The notes under the pieces: generated by a model
Told to the model about the DNA's origin: nothing
The model's database searches: none
The model's input: only the letters and a program-made list of their open reading frames with translations
In this document: one piece after another, positions 36,812 through 46,757 of the stretch
Position numbering within the stretch: the first letter of the stretch is position 1
Layout: every line of letters begins with the position of its first letter
Position numbers and translations under genes: made by a program
DNA from: Taklimakanibacter lacteus
Lineage (GTDB): Bacteria > Pseudomonadota > Alphaproteobacteria > Rhizobiales > Aestuariivirgaceae
Reading direction: 5' to 3'
DNA length: 64,000 nucleotides
NCBI GenBank assembly: GCA_003576695.1
Contig: QOZQ01000003.1
Location: forward strand, 124,001-188,000

Positions 36812-37621
36812 TCATTGCTCGGCGGGCTGGACCGTTACGGAAACCGTCATGTTCTCGGTCTCGCCGCCACGTCGGCTGCCGCGTACAGGCACCACCCCTT
36901 GCGCGTCAAGACCCGTCGCTACCCGCACATAATCGGCGGTCGGGCACTTGCCGTTCGCCGCGTCGAAGCCGACCCAGCCGAGGTCGGGCACCAACGCCTC
37001 CGCCCAGGCATGGCTGGCGGTGGCGGGAACCTCGCCATCGGTGACCAGATAGCCTGTGACATAGCGCGCCGGTATCCCGAGCAGCCGGGCCACCGAGAGA
37101 ACGGCATGGGCATGGTCCTGGCAAACACCCTTGCCGTCGGCGAGCGCCTCGGCAGCCGTCGTGTGGGCATGGGTGGCGCCGATCTGATAGTCGATGCGGG
37201 CCCTGACCTGGCCCATGATCTCATGCAGCATGTCGAGCGGCCTGGGGCACTTTGCCGCCGCCGCCTGCGCCAGCTCGGTGAGCGCCGGGCTCGGCTCGGT
37301 TGCCGTCGTCTGCCGCAGGAACACGTTGTCGGGCGCGGGGCAGCGCAGTCCCTTCACGACCCCCGCCGCGTCCTTCGTTTCGACAACGCCATGGGCAAGA
37401 ACGCTCACATGGTCGTGCGCCCCTTGCGAGGTGATGACATGCGCCTGGTTGCCGAAGCCGTCGACATAGGCGAGCGCCTTGTCGATGCCCGGCGCCTCGA
37501 TTTTCCACGATATGACCTTCTGGGTCGCGAAATTGGCCGGCGTCAGATAGAGCCGTTGGATCGACGAGCGCACGCTCGTCTCATAGTCATAACGGGTCTC
37601 GTGGCGAATCTGGAGATTCAT
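36812..37621 (-). CDS. transglutaminase-like cysteine protease/amidase family protein (Anbu operon)
   Basis: This 269-residue protein has an N-terminal bacterial transglutaminase-like beta domain (residues 1-85, IRHETRYDYE, SIQRLYLTP). A transglutaminase core follows with the Cys-His-Asp triad: GVCQDHAHAVL (Cys), ASHAWAEALV (His) and WVGFDAANG (Asp). Such proteins usually hydrolyse rather than crosslink. The start at 37621 overlaps the alpha-E stop by 4 bases (ATGA), and Anbu follows after 19 bases. The cytoplasmic location (no signal) fits a joint pathway with the ATP-grasp protein. Its substrate is unknown. Confidence 0.92.
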   Translation of the reverse strand: MNLQIRHETRYDYETSVRSSIQRLYLTPANFATQKVISWKIEAPGIDKALAYVDGFGNQAHVITSQGAHDHVSVLAHGVVETKDAAGVVKGLRCPAPDNVFLRQTTATEPSPALTELAQAAAAKCPRPLDMLHEIMGQVRARIDYQIGATHAHTTAAEALADGKGVCQDHAHAVLSVARLLGIPARYVTGYLVTDGEVPATASHAWAEALVPDLGWVGFDAANGKCPTADYVRVATGLDAQGVVPVRGSRRGGETENMTVSVTVQPAEQ

Positions 37622-38565
37622 GGGAAGTTGTAGGTCTGGCCGACATCCGCGGCGAGCTGATTGTTGGACAACATGAAGTCCTGCAGGAACTCGTGCAGGC
37701 CGCTCTGGAAGATGTCCTCCATATTGCCGAGCTTGAGACGGCCATAGATGTCGACCGCCTCGTCCTGGCAGGCGTAGCGCTGCTTGTAGACCTCGCCCAG
37801 GCCGTCGAGCGCGCGGGTAATCCACTGATAGCAGAAGGTGAGCGAGCGCGGCATCTCCTCGCGCAGGATGAGGAACTCGGCGACCAGCCACGGCCTGTAG
37901 GTGCTGTCGCGGTAGAACCAGCGATAGGCGCGATGCGCCGAGACCGAGCGCAGCACCGTCGCCCATTGCTGGATGTCGACATCCGAGCCGACATCGCTCG
38001 GCTTGGGCAGGAGAATGTAGTATTTGACGTCAAGGATGCGCGCGGTGTTGTCGGCGCGCTCGATGAACGTGCCGAGCTGGCTAAAAAAATAAGTATCGTG
38101 CCTGAGCATGGTGCCGAGGAGCGCGCCGCGGAACAGCATGGCGCGCTGCTCGATCCAGTCGAGGAAGCCGGGCAGCCGCTCGCTGGTGATCGATTCGGGC
38201 CTGACCAGGACGAATTCGTTCCACGTCCCGTTGAGGACCTCCCACACATCGCGGGTGAGTGCCGTGCGCACGGCACGGCCGTTGTTGCGCGCGGTCTTGA
38301 GGCAGGAGCGCACGCTCGAGGGATTGTCGTCGTCGAACAGGAGATGATGGATGATCTCCGTCGTCGTGATGTCCTTGTGCTTGGCGAAATAACTCGCCTC
38401 GCAGGCGGCGGTGGTGAGGGTCGAGCGCCACTCGTCGCGATGGCCCTCGATGGCGCGCGGCATCAGCGAGATGCGGTAGCCGACCTCGAGCAGGCGCGCC
38501 ATGTTCTCGGCCCGCTCGACATAGCGCGACATCCAGAACAACGATGAGGCGGTACGGCCGAGCAT
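37618..38565 (-). CDS. alpha-E domain protein (DUF403)
   Basis: This 315-residue, almost entirely helical protein begins LGRTASSLFWMSRYVERAEN, the hallmark of the alpha-E family, and carries FIERADNTARILDVKYY in the middle (both in part). Alpha-E proteins occur almost only beside circularly permuted ATP-grasp and transglutaminase genes, and their activity is unknown. The ATG overlaps the ATP-grasp stop by one base (TGATG) and its own stop overlaps the transglutaminase start by 4, so the three are made together. Confidence 0.93.
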   Translation of the reverse strand: MLGRTASSLFWMSRYVERAENMARLLEVGYRISLMPRAIEGHRDEWRSTLTTAACEASYFAKHKDITTTEIIHHLLFDDDNPSSVRSCLKTARNNGRAVRTALTRDVWEVLNGTWNEFVLVRPESITSERLPGFLDWIEQRAMLFRGALLGTMLRHDTYFFSQLGTFIERADNTARILDVKYYILLPKPSDVGSDVDIQQWATVLRSVSAHRAYRWFYRDSTYRPWLVAEFLILREEMPRSLTFCYQWITRALDGLGEVYKQRYACQDEAVDIYGRLKLGNMEDIFQSGLHEFLQDFMLSNNQLAADVGQTYNFP

Positions 38566-39980
38566 CAGTCCTCCAGCACCCAGGTGTCCTTCGTGCCGCC
38601 GCCCTGGCTCGAATTGACGACGAGCGAGCCGTTCTTGAGTGCGACACGGGTCAATCCACCGGGCGTGATGCGCACACGGTCGCCGGTCAGCACGAAGGGC
38701 CTCAGATCTATATGACGCGGCGCCACGCCGGCTTCGGTGAAGGTCGGCGAAGCCGACAGGGCCAGCGTGGGCTGCGCGATATAGTTCTTGGGATTGGCCT
38801 TGAGCCGCGCGCGAAAATCTTCGATTTCCTTCTTCGTCGATGTCGGCCCGACCAGCATGCCATAGCCGCCCGAGCCATGGACCTCCTTGACCACCAGCTC
38901 GGCGAGATGCGCGAGCACATAGGCGAGGTCCTTGGGATCGTTGCACCGCCAGGTCGGCACATTGCGGAGCAGGGGCTTCTCACCCGTATAGAATTCGACG
39001 ACATCGGGAATGTAGGTGTAGATCGCCTTGTCGTCGGCGATGCCGGTGCCCGGCGCATTGACCAGCGTGACGCGCCCGGCGCGATAGAGATCGAAAAGGC
39101 CCGGCACGCCGAGCGCGGATTCGGGCCGGAAGGTGAGGGGGTCAAGAAAATCGTCGTCGATGCGGCGATAGACGACATCGACGCGTTTCGGCTCCTGCGT
39201 CGTGCGCATGTAGAGATAGCCGTTGTCGACGAAGAGGTCGGAGCCTTCGCAGAGCTCGACACCCATCTCGTCGGCGAGGAAGGCGTGCTCGAAGAACGCC
39301 GAATTGTGGATGCCGGGCGTCAAGAGCACGATGGTCGGCTCGCTGCCGGCACCTTGCGGAGCGACGCTTTCCAGCGTCTGACGCAGCATCGCCGGGTAGT
39401 TCTCGACCGGCGCCACGCGATGCTGCTTGAACAGGTCGGGGAACAGAAACATCATCGCTTCCCGGTCCTCGAGCATATAGGAGACGCCGGAGGGCGTGCG
39501 GCAATTGTCCTCGAGCACATAGAACTCCGTCTCGCTCACCCTGACGATGTCGACGCCGATGATATGGGCATAGACCCCGCGCGGCGGGTTGAGCCCCACC
39601 ATTTGCGGCACGAAGGCGGAATTCTGCAGAATGAGGTCCTTGGGGATGCGCCCGGCGCGCAGGATCTCCTGGCGATGATAGATATCATGCAGGAAGGCAT
39701 TGAGCGCCCGGACCCGCTGCTCGATGCCGATGGTGAGCCGCCGCCACTCCGAGGCCGCGAAGACGCGCGGGATGATGTCGAAGGGGATCAGCCTTTCGGA
39801 GGCTTCCTCGGCGCCATAGACGGCGAAAGTGATGCCGAGCCGGCGGAAGATGCTTTCCGCCTCCTTCAGCGCGCGCTCGACATTGTCCTTGCCGAGCGAG
39901 CCCACCCAGCCATGGATCTGCGCATAGGGGCCGCGGACGGAACCGTCCGGATTCAACATTTCGTTGAAAATGCTCCCCAT
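38565..39980 (-). CDS. circularly permuted ATP-grasp protein (Anbu operon, first gene)
   Basis: This 471-residue protein belongs to the circularly permuted ATP-grasp type 2 family (DUF404/DUF407), predicted to ligate an amine or amino acid to a carboxylate with ATP. Conserved blocks are GIEQRVRALNAFLHDIY, FYVLEDNCRTPSGVSYMLE, ILLTPG-like IVLLTPGIHNSAFFEH, a glycine-rich SGGYGMLVGP loop and LRPFVLTGDRV. The start at 39980 has AAGGAGAC just before it. It opens the operon ATP-grasp, alpha-E, transglutaminase, Anbu. The product of the pathway is unknown. Confidence 0.93.
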   Translation of the reverse strand: MGSIFNEMLNPDGSVRGPYAQIHGWVGSLGKDNVERALKEAESIFRRLGITFAVYGAEEASERLIPFDIIPRVFAASEWRRLTIGIEQRVRALNAFLHDIYHRQEILRAGRIPKDLILQNSAFVPQMVGLNPPRGVYAHIIGVDIVRVSETEFYVLEDNCRTPSGVSYMLEDREAMMFLFPDLFKQHRVAPVENYPAMLRQTLESVAPQGAGSEPTIVLLTPGIHNSAFFEHAFLADEMGVELCEGSDLFVDNGYLYMRTTQEPKRVDVVYRRIDDDFLDPLTFRPESALGVPGLFDLYRAGRVTLVNAPGTGIADDKAIYTYIPDVVEFYTGEKPLLRNVPTWRCNDPKDLAYVLAHLAELVVKEVHGSGGYGMLVGPTSTKKEIEDFRARLKANPKNYIAQPTLALSASPTFTEAGVAPRHIDLRPFVLTGDRVRITPGGLTRVALKNGSLVVNSSQGGGTKDTWVLED

Positions 39981-40257
39981 ATGTCTCCTTATTGTTGCGC
40001 TGCAATATTGGGGTGAAATCTCGCTCCATGCAAACAGATTCATGGGGATTTGCTCTTGCCGCGACCTTTATGGCATAGTCGGGTCATGTGTTTTCGCATC
40101 ACAGCCTCCGGTGGTTGCCTCAGGGCGGGGTCGCGCACCCTCAAGCAGGAGGTCATGCTGCATTGCGCCCGCATCGGGTATAAGCCGTAAGACCCGTCAT
40201 TTCCGTCGCTATTGCTTCCGGCCTCTTGGCCGCTTTCCCGCAATCTGGAGATGACTG

Positions 40258-41643
40258 ATGACCGTCCACAGCAAGAACCTGAATATCGCCGAGCTCGTAG
40301 CCCGGGACACCGCGCACCACTTCCATCCCTTCACCGACCACAAGGCCTTCCATGCCGAAGGCGGCGCCAGGGTGATGACCCAGGCCGATGGCGTGTGGAT
40401 CTGGGATGCCAAGGGCAACAAGCTGCTCGACGGCATGGCGGGCCTGTGGTGCGTGAATGTCGGTTACGGCCGCAAGGAGCTGGCCGAGGCCGCCTATCGC
40501 CAGATGCTCGATCTTCCCTATTACAACACTTTCTTCAAGACGACGACGGTGCCGACCACCGAGCTCGCCGCCAAGATCTCGAGCCACATGCCCGAGCGCT
40601 TCAAGCATATCTTCTTCGTGAATTCGGGCTCGGAGGCGAACGACACGATCGTGCGCTTCGTGCGCCACTACTGGAAGCTGATGGGCAAGCCTTATCGTAC
40701 CCAGTTCATCGGCAGGCGGCGCGGCTATCACGGCTCCACCATGATCGCTGCGAGCCTCGGTGGCATGGAGGGCATGCACGGGCAGGGCGGCCTGCCGCTG
40801 CCGGGCTTCCACCATGTCCAGCAGCCTTACTGGTATGATTTCGGCCGCGATCTGACGCCTGAGCAATTCGGCCTCGAGGCCGCCGCCGATCTCGAGAAGA
40901 AAATCCTGGAGCTCGGGCCTGAGAATGTCGCAGCCTTCATCGGCGAGCCGATCCAGGGTGCCGCCGGCGTCCTGATCCCGCCCAAGACCTACTGGCCGGA
41001 AGTGCAGAAGATCTGCCGCAAATATGGCGTTCTCCTCATCGCCGACGAGGTCATTTGCGGCTTTGGCCGCACCGGCCACTGGTGGGGCTTCGAGGCCATG
41101 GGTTTCGAGCCCGATATCGTGCCGATGGCCAAGGGATTGTCCTCCGGCTATCTGCCGATCGGCGCCGTGGCTTTCTCCGACCGCCTGATGAAGGATTTCT
41201 TCGAGAAGGGCGAGGAATTCTACCACGGCATGACCTATGCCGGCCATCCCGCCGCCTGTGCCGTGGCGCTGCGCAATATCGAGATCATCGAGCAGGAGAA
41301 GCTGGTCGAGCGCGCCCGCGAGCTGGGCGGCTACTTCGCTCAAGGCCTGGCTAGCCTGCGCGACCATCCCATTGTCGGCGAGACCCGCTCGCTCGGCCTG
41401 ATCGGCGCCATCGAGATCGCGCGCGACAAGAAGACCAGGCAGCGCTTCGAGAAGCCCGGCCGGGTAGGCACCCTGTGCCGCGACCACTCCTTCACGGGCG
41501 GGCTGATCATGCGCGCCTGCTGGGATACGATGGTTCTGTCGCCGCCTCTGGTGATCTCGAAGAAGGAGATCGACGAGATGATCCGCCTCGCCAGGGCCGC
41601 TCTCGACAAGACCTATGCCGATGTCAAATCGGAAATGGTCTAG
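40258..41643 (+). CDS. class III aminotransferase, putrescine--pyruvate type (SpuC-like)
   Basis: This 461-residue omega-aminotransferase uses PLP at K292 (PMAKGLSSGYLPIG) and has the class III blocks FVNSGSEANDT, RRRGYHGSTM and LLIADEVICGFGRTG. It starts a run with a putrescine-type importer and an agmatinase-like gene, so putrescine or a related diamine is the probable amino donor, with pyruvate as acceptor. The N-terminal HHFHPFTDH matches SpuC-like enzymes. Beta-alanine or other omega-amino acids are the alternative. It is divergent from the Anbu operon across 277 bases that contain no clear promoter. Confidence 0.88.
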   Translation: MTVHSKNLNIAELVARDTAHHFHPFTDHKAFHAEGGARVMTQADGVWIWDAKGNKLLDGMAGLWCVNVGYGRKELAEAAYRQMLDLPYYNTFFKTTTVPTTELAAKISSHMPERFKHIFFVNSGSEANDTIVRFVRHYWKLMGKPYRTQFIGRRRGYHGSTMIAASLGGMEGMHGQGGLPLPGFHHVQQPYWYDFGRDLTPEQFGLEAAADLEKKILELGPENVAAFIGEPIQGAAGVLIPPKTYWPEVQKICRKYGVLLIADEVICGFGRTGHWWGFEAMGFEPDIVPMAKGLSSGYLPIGAVAFSDRLMKDFFEKGEEFYHGMTYAGHPAACAVALRNIEIIEQEKLVERARELGGYFAQGLASLRDHPIVGETRSLGLIGAIEIARDKKTRQRFEKPGRVGTLCRDHSFTGGLIMRACWDTMVLSPPLVISKKEIDEMIRLARAALDKTYADVKSEMV

Positions 41644-41660
41644 AATTAATGTTGAACGGC

Positions 41661-41717
41661 GCTGGCCCGAGGCATAGGCTTGGGCCAGCTGATCATCCAA
41701 CCGGCCAGGAAGGCCGG
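41661..41717 (+). other. two hairpins between aminotransferase and binding-protein genes
   Basis: GCTGGCCC (41661-41668) pairs with GGGCCAGC (41682-41689), and CCGGCC (41701-41706) with GGCCGG (41712-41717). They occupy the gap after the aminotransferase and could reduce read-through or protect the downstream message. Confidence 0.5.
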
Positions 41718-41726
41718 AACCACAAC

Positions 41727-41748
41727 AAGGGAGCTATAAGGGAGCTAT
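41727..41748 (+). promoter_or_regulatory. duplicated ribosome-binding site before the polyamine binding-protein gene
   Basis: AAGGGAGCTAT occurs twice in direct tandem (41727-41737 and 41738-41748), immediately before the ATG at 41750. The second copy places GGGAG 5 bases from the start; the first is 11 bases further. An exact 11-bp duplication is the simplest explanation. Confidence 0.75.
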
Positions 41749-41749
41749 C

Positions 41750-42829
41750 ATGACAGGCTATACACCGAAATTCTCGCGAAAGCGCCGTTCGATACTGCAG
41801 GGGCTGGGTGCTCTTGGCTTGGGGCTGACATTCCTGCCGCGTAACTCGCTGTCGGAAGAAGAGAAGAAGCTCAATTTCTACAACTGGGACACCTATATCG
41901 GCGAGACGACTCTCGCCGACTTCGAGAAGGCGACCGGCATCGAGGTGAAGATGGATCTCTTCGCCGATAATGACGAGCTGTTCGCCAAGCTTAAGGCCGG
42001 CAATCCGGGCTATGACGTCATCTGTCCGACCAACGACAATCTCGAGCGCATGATCAAGGCCAATATGGTGACGCCGCTTGACCATGCAAAGCTTCCCAAC
42101 TTCAAGAATCTCGATCCGGTCTTCCAGGACGCCGCTTTCGATCCGGGCCGCAAGCACTCCGTTCCTTATCTGTGGGGCACAGTCGGCGTCGGCTTCCGCA
42201 AGAGCAAGGTCGAGGGCACGGTGGACAGCTGGAAGGTGTTGTTCGAGGACGACAAATATGCCGGCCGCATCGCGCTTCTCGGCGACGCGAAGGTCGTCAT
42301 CGGCTCGGCGCTCAAATATCTCGGCCAGTCGCTCAACTCGACCGACCCGGCAATGCTCAAGAAAGTGGAGGAGCTGCTGATCGCCGGCAAGAAGAACGTG
42401 AAGGTCTATGCCGACGACAACGGGCAGGACCTGCTCGCGTCGGGCGACGTCGATCTCACCATGGAGTATAATGGCGACATCCTTCAGGTCATGGCGGAGG
42501 ATGACGACATTTCCTATGTCGTCCCGACCGAAGGGGCGGAGATGTGGCAGGACTGCCTGGCCATTCCGACCGGCGCGCCGCGACCCGAGAACGCCCATGC
42601 CTTCATCAACTTCATCATGGATCCTGAGGTCGAGGCGGGGATTGCCAAGACGGTGCAATATGGCACCCCCAATGCCGAGGCCAAGAAGCTGATGGACAAG
42701 GCCTATCTCGAGAATCCGGCGATCTTCCCGCCGGCCGAGGTGGTGGCCAAATGCGAGCCCGCCCTCTATCTGGGCGAGGACGTCACGAAAATGCGCGACG
42801 AAACCTGGACCCGCGTCCAGGCCGCGTGA
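41750..42829 (+). CDS. putrescine/spermidine ABC transporter, periplasmic binding protein
   Basis: This 359-residue PotD/PotF family receptor has a twin-arginine-like signal (FSRKRRSILQGLGALGLGL). The mature start LNFYNWDTYIGETTLADFEK is typical of the family, and the acidic and aromatic ligand-site blocks follow, including DNDELFAKLKAGNPGYDV. ANMVTPLDHAKLPNF and EYNGDILQVMAEDDDISYVVP (shortened) are also conserved. It feeds the two permeases and ATPase encoded next. Specificity between putrescine and spermidine cannot be fixed. Confidence 0.92.
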   Translation: MTGYTPKFSRKRRSILQGLGALGLGLTFLPRNSLSEEEKKLNFYNWDTYIGETTLADFEKATGIEVKMDLFADNDELFAKLKAGNPGYDVICPTNDNLERMIKANMVTPLDHAKLPNFKNLDPVFQDAAFDPGRKHSVPYLWGTVGVGFRKSKVEGTVDSWKVLFEDDKYAGRIALLGDAKVVIGSALKYLGQSLNSTDPAMLKKVEELLIAGKKNVKVYADDNGQDLLASGDVDLTMEYNGDILQVMAEDDDISYVVPTEGAEMWQDCLAIPTGAPRPENAHAFINFIMDPEVEAGIAKTVQYGTPNAEAKKLMDKAYLENPAIFPPAEVVAKCEPALYLGEDVTKMRDETWTRVQAA

Positions 42830-42848
42830 TCGGCACTGTTCCAACGGG

Positions 42849-42883
42849 ACCGGAGATGGCAGGTTGCCGTCTCCGGTTCTTTT
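42849..42883 (+). terminator. hairpin with U-run after the binding-protein gene
   Basis: ACCGGAGATGGC (42849-42860) pairs with GCCGTCTCCGGT (42866-42877), 12 pairs with one G-T, across a 5-nt loop, followed by TCTTTTGTTCT. This is the best intrinsic terminator in the window, yet it lies inside the operon, so partial read-through to the permeases is expected. Confidence 0.75.
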
Positions 42884-42928
42884 GTTCTAGCATTGGCGTA
42901 ACGACAACAGGGGTGGAGTCGCTCAATC

Positions 42929-43783
42929 GTGGACAGTTGGAGGGGTAATCTCCGGGTTTTCTGGACTCTCTTCACGCCCGGCACCTTCTGGCTCCTGGTG
43001 TTCTTCCTCATCCCGCTCGCCGGGCTGTTCCAGGATTCCTTCAGCGACAAGATCTCGATCACCGAGACGGCGTTCACCGGCACATTCGCCAACTACGTCC
43101 GGGCCTTCGATACCGTCTATCTGACCATCATCTGGAAGTCGATCTGGATCAGCGCGGTGGCGACCGCCTTCTGCCTGCTGCTCGCCTATCCGATCGCCTT
43201 CGGCATCTGCTTCGCGCCCGCCCGCTGGAAGCCTTTGCTGCTGTTGCTGGTGATCCTGCCTTTCTGGATCAATCTCCTCATCCGCACCTATGCGTTGATC
43301 GCGGTTTTCCGCAGCCAGGGCTATCTCAATCTCGTGCTGGGCTGGATCGGTCTGGGGCCCTTCGAGATGCTCTATAACAACGGCGCGGTCATCATGGGGC
43401 TGGTCTATGTCTATATGCCCTTCATGGTCCTGCCGCTCTATGCCACGATCGAGCGGCTCGACCGCTCCTTCCTCGAGGCCAGTCTCGATCTCGGCGGCTC
43501 GCAGGTCCAGACCTTCTTCAAGGTGACGCTGCCCCTGACCATGCCCGGCATCATCACCGGCATCATCCTCGTCTTCATTCCCTGCCTCGGCTCCTTCCTC
43601 ACCCCCGACATGCTGGGGGGCGCCAATGCCATCATGATCGGCAATGTCATCGAGCGGCAGTTCAAGGCGGCGAATGACTATCCCTTCGGATCGGCACTCT
43701 CCTTCCTCCTGATGTATGTGACTTTCGGCGCGCTGGCTCTCAGGGCCTACTTCGCGTCGCGCAGCAAGGGAGTGGATGTCTGA
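42929..43783 (+). CDS. polyamine ABC transporter permease (PotB/PotH type)
   Basis: This 284-residue permease has six helices. The GTG start at 42929 has GGAG about 10 bases upstream. The EAA loop is LEASLDLGGSQVQTFFKVTLP, shown in part, and the block LIRTYALIAVFRSQGYLN is characteristic of PotB/PotH. The stop shares one base with the next start (TGATG). Confidence 0.93.
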   Translation: MDSWRGNLRVFWTLFTPGTFWLLVFFLIPLAGLFQDSFSDKISITETAFTGTFANYVRAFDTVYLTIIWKSIWISAVATAFCLLLAYPIAFGICFAPARWKPLLLLLVILPFWINLLIRTYALIAVFRSQGYLNLVLGWIGLGPFEMLYNNGAVIMGLVYVYMPFMVLPLYATIERLDRSFLEASLDLGGSQVQTFFKVTLPLTMPGIITGIILVFIPCLGSFLTPDMLGGANAIMIGNVIERQFKAANDYPFGSALSFLLMYVTFGALALRAYFASRSKGVDV

Positions 43784-44631
43784 TGGCTCAGACCCTCAAG
43801 CCCGGCTCGGGTCCTCTCGACTACGGCAGCCGGACGTGGCTCAAGCTCCTGTTTGCGGCGATCTTTGTCGCTCTCTATGCGCCGATCTTCACGCTGATCG
43901 CCTTTTCCTTCAACACCGACAAGCGCGGCGTCATCTGGCGCGGCTTCACCCTGGACAACTATGTGAAGGCCTGGAACAACGATGCCCTCCAGGAGGCCTT
44001 GCTCAACTCGCTCGCCATCGCCTTCATCGCCACCATCATCGCGACCATCATCGGCGCCATGGTGGCGCTGCTCCTGTGGCGCTTCCGCTTCCCCATGAAG
44101 GCCGCCTATGAGGGCGTGATGGCGCTGCCCATCGTGATCCCCGAGATCTGCATGGGCGTGTCGCTGCTCCTGTTCTTCATCAACACCGGCATGATGGAAT
44201 GGTCGGTCGGGATGCCCTGGCCGCTGAACCTTTCCAACATCGTCATCGCCCATGTTGCCTTCTGCTTTCCCTTCGTCGCGGTGGTGGTGCGCTCGCGGCT
44301 TATCGGCTTCAACCGGCAGCTCGAAGAGGCTTCCAAGGATCTGGGCGCCAGCGAGTGGCAGACTTTCTGGAATGTCATCGTGCCGTTCATGATGCCGGGG
44401 CTTGTCGCCGGGGCGCTGCTTGCTTTCACCCTGTCGCTCGATGACTTCGTCATCACCTTTTTCACGTCAGGCCCCGAGACCGTGACCTTCCCGGTCAAGG
44501 TCTATTCGCTGGTGCGGCGCGGCGTGTCTCCGGAAATCAACGCGGCCTCCACCGTGCTCATCGTCATCACGGTCGTCGCCACCGTCATCGCAATGAAACT
44601 TCAGGCGCCCACCAAGACGGGCGAGGGTTAG
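43783..44631 (+). CDS. polyamine ABC transporter permease (PotC/PotI type)
   Basis: This 282-residue six-helix permease pairs with the preceding gene. Its EAA loop is LEEASKDLGASEWQTFWNVIV, in part, followed by the LSLDDFVITFFTSGP motif of PotC/PotI. It is translationally coupled to the upstream permease by TGATG and followed by the ATPase gene after 4 bases. Confidence 0.93.
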   Translation: MAQTLKPGSGPLDYGSRTWLKLLFAAIFVALYAPIFTLIAFSFNTDKRGVIWRGFTLDNYVKAWNNDALQEALLNSLAIAFIATIIATIIGAMVALLLWRFRFPMKAAYEGVMALPIVIPEICMGVSLLLFFINTGMMEWSVGMPWPLNLSNIVIAHVAFCFPFVAVVVRSRLIGFNRQLEEASKDLGASEWQTFWNVIVPFMMPGLVAGALLAFTLSLDDFVITFFTSGPETVTFPVKVYSLVRRGVSPEINAASTVLIVITVVATVIAMKLQAPTKTGEG

Positions 44632-44635
44632 GACC

Positions 44636-45724
<1,089 letters not shown>

Positions 45725-45727
45725 ACC

Positions 45728-46723
45728 TTGACCCTGGAAATCGCCAAGCTGACCTCGACACCGGGGGACAGCGCCTTTCGCCGGAAAAATCTCAAGGGCA
45801 CCGAACTCGAGGCGACCTATGCCGGCGCCTTGTCCTATATGCGCCGCAAATACACGCGCGACCTTGCCGGCGTCGACATCGCCGTCACCGGCATCCCCTT
45901 CGACCAGGCGGTGAGCAACCGGCCCGGCACCCGCTTCGGCCCCGAGGCGATCCGCAAGGCCTCCGTCGAGCACGCCTGGGGGCCGTACTGGCCGTGGATG
46001 TTCGATCCTTTCGACACGCTGGCCGTCGTCGACTATGGCGACTGCTTCTTCGACTGGGGCCGCAAGGACCTGGCGCCCGAGGCGATCACCAATCACGCGC
46101 TGTCGGTGCTCGAGAAGGGCGCCGAGCTCGTTTCACTGGGCGGCGACCATTTCGTCTCCTACCCCTTGCTCAGGGCGCATGCCAAGCTGCATGGCCCGCT
46201 GGCGCTCGTCCATTTCGATGCCCATCGCGATGTCGAGCCCGATGACGGCGACCGTGTCGATCACGGCACCATGTTCAACTATGCGGTGCGCGACGGGCTC
46301 ATCGACCCGAAGCATTCGATCCAGGTCGGCATCCGCACCACCTTCCATGGCGAGCGGACCTTCGGCTTCAAGATCCTCTATTCCGACCAGGTGCATGAGA
46401 TGACGCCGGCCGAGGTGGCGAAGGAGATCGCGGGCACGGTCGGCGGCAGAAAAGCCTATCTCACCTTCGATATCGACTGCCTGGATCCGGCTTTCGCGCC
46501 GGGCACCGGCACGCCGGTTCCGGGTGGTCTCTCCTCGCATCAGGCCCTGTCGATCATCCGCAAGCTCACCGACGTGAAGTTTGTCGGCATGGACCTGGTC
46601 GAGGTCTCGCCGCCCTATGATCATGCCGAGATCACGGCACTCGCCGGCGCAACGATCGTTCTCGACTATCTGTGCCTCAGGGCCTGGCAGAAGGGCGCCC
46701 GCGGCGCACCGCTACCGGATTAG
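45728..46723 (+). CDS. speB: agmatinase-like ureohydrolase
   Basis: This 331-residue binuclear manganese hydrolase of the arginase/agmatinase family cleaves urea from agmatine to give putrescine. The metal ligands are H141 in SLGGDHFVSYP, D164-A-H166-R-D168, and D248-I-D250 in LTFDIDCLDPAFAPGTGTP. The start is TTG at 45728; GGAG for it overlaps the ATPase stop, and only 3 bases separate the genes. Position in a polyamine operon supports agmatine, though guanidinobutyrate or related guanidines are cleaved by close relatives. Canonical DAHxD is kept as DAHRD. Confidence 0.87.
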   Translation: MTLEIAKLTSTPGDSAFRRKNLKGTELEATYAGALSYMRRKYTRDLAGVDIAVTGIPFDQAVSNRPGTRFGPEAIRKASVEHAWGPYWPWMFDPFDTLAVVDYGDCFFDWGRKDLAPEAITNHALSVLEKGAELVSLGGDHFVSYPLLRAHAKLHGPLALVHFDAHRDVEPDDGDRVDHGTMFNYAVRDGLIDPKHSIQVGIRTTFHGERTFGFKILYSDQVHEMTPAEVAKEIAGTVGGRKAYLTFDIDCLDPAFAPGTGTPVPGGLSSHQALSIIRKLTDVKFVGMDLVEVSPPYDHAEITALAGATIVLDYLCLRAWQKGARGAPLPD

Positions 46724-46757
46724 TCATTCTCCCATCTTTCATCTTGCGAGGAAGGCA

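Noticed and set aside
37622-37966. N-terminal extension of the transglutaminase
   Set aside because: It is an out-of-frame reading of the alpha-E gene; the family start is at 37621, coupled to the alpha-E stop.
39981-40257. tRNA, small RNA or clear promoter in the gap between the Anbu and polyamine operons
   Set aside because: No cloverleaf, strong hairpin or convincing -35/-10 pair could be found by eye.
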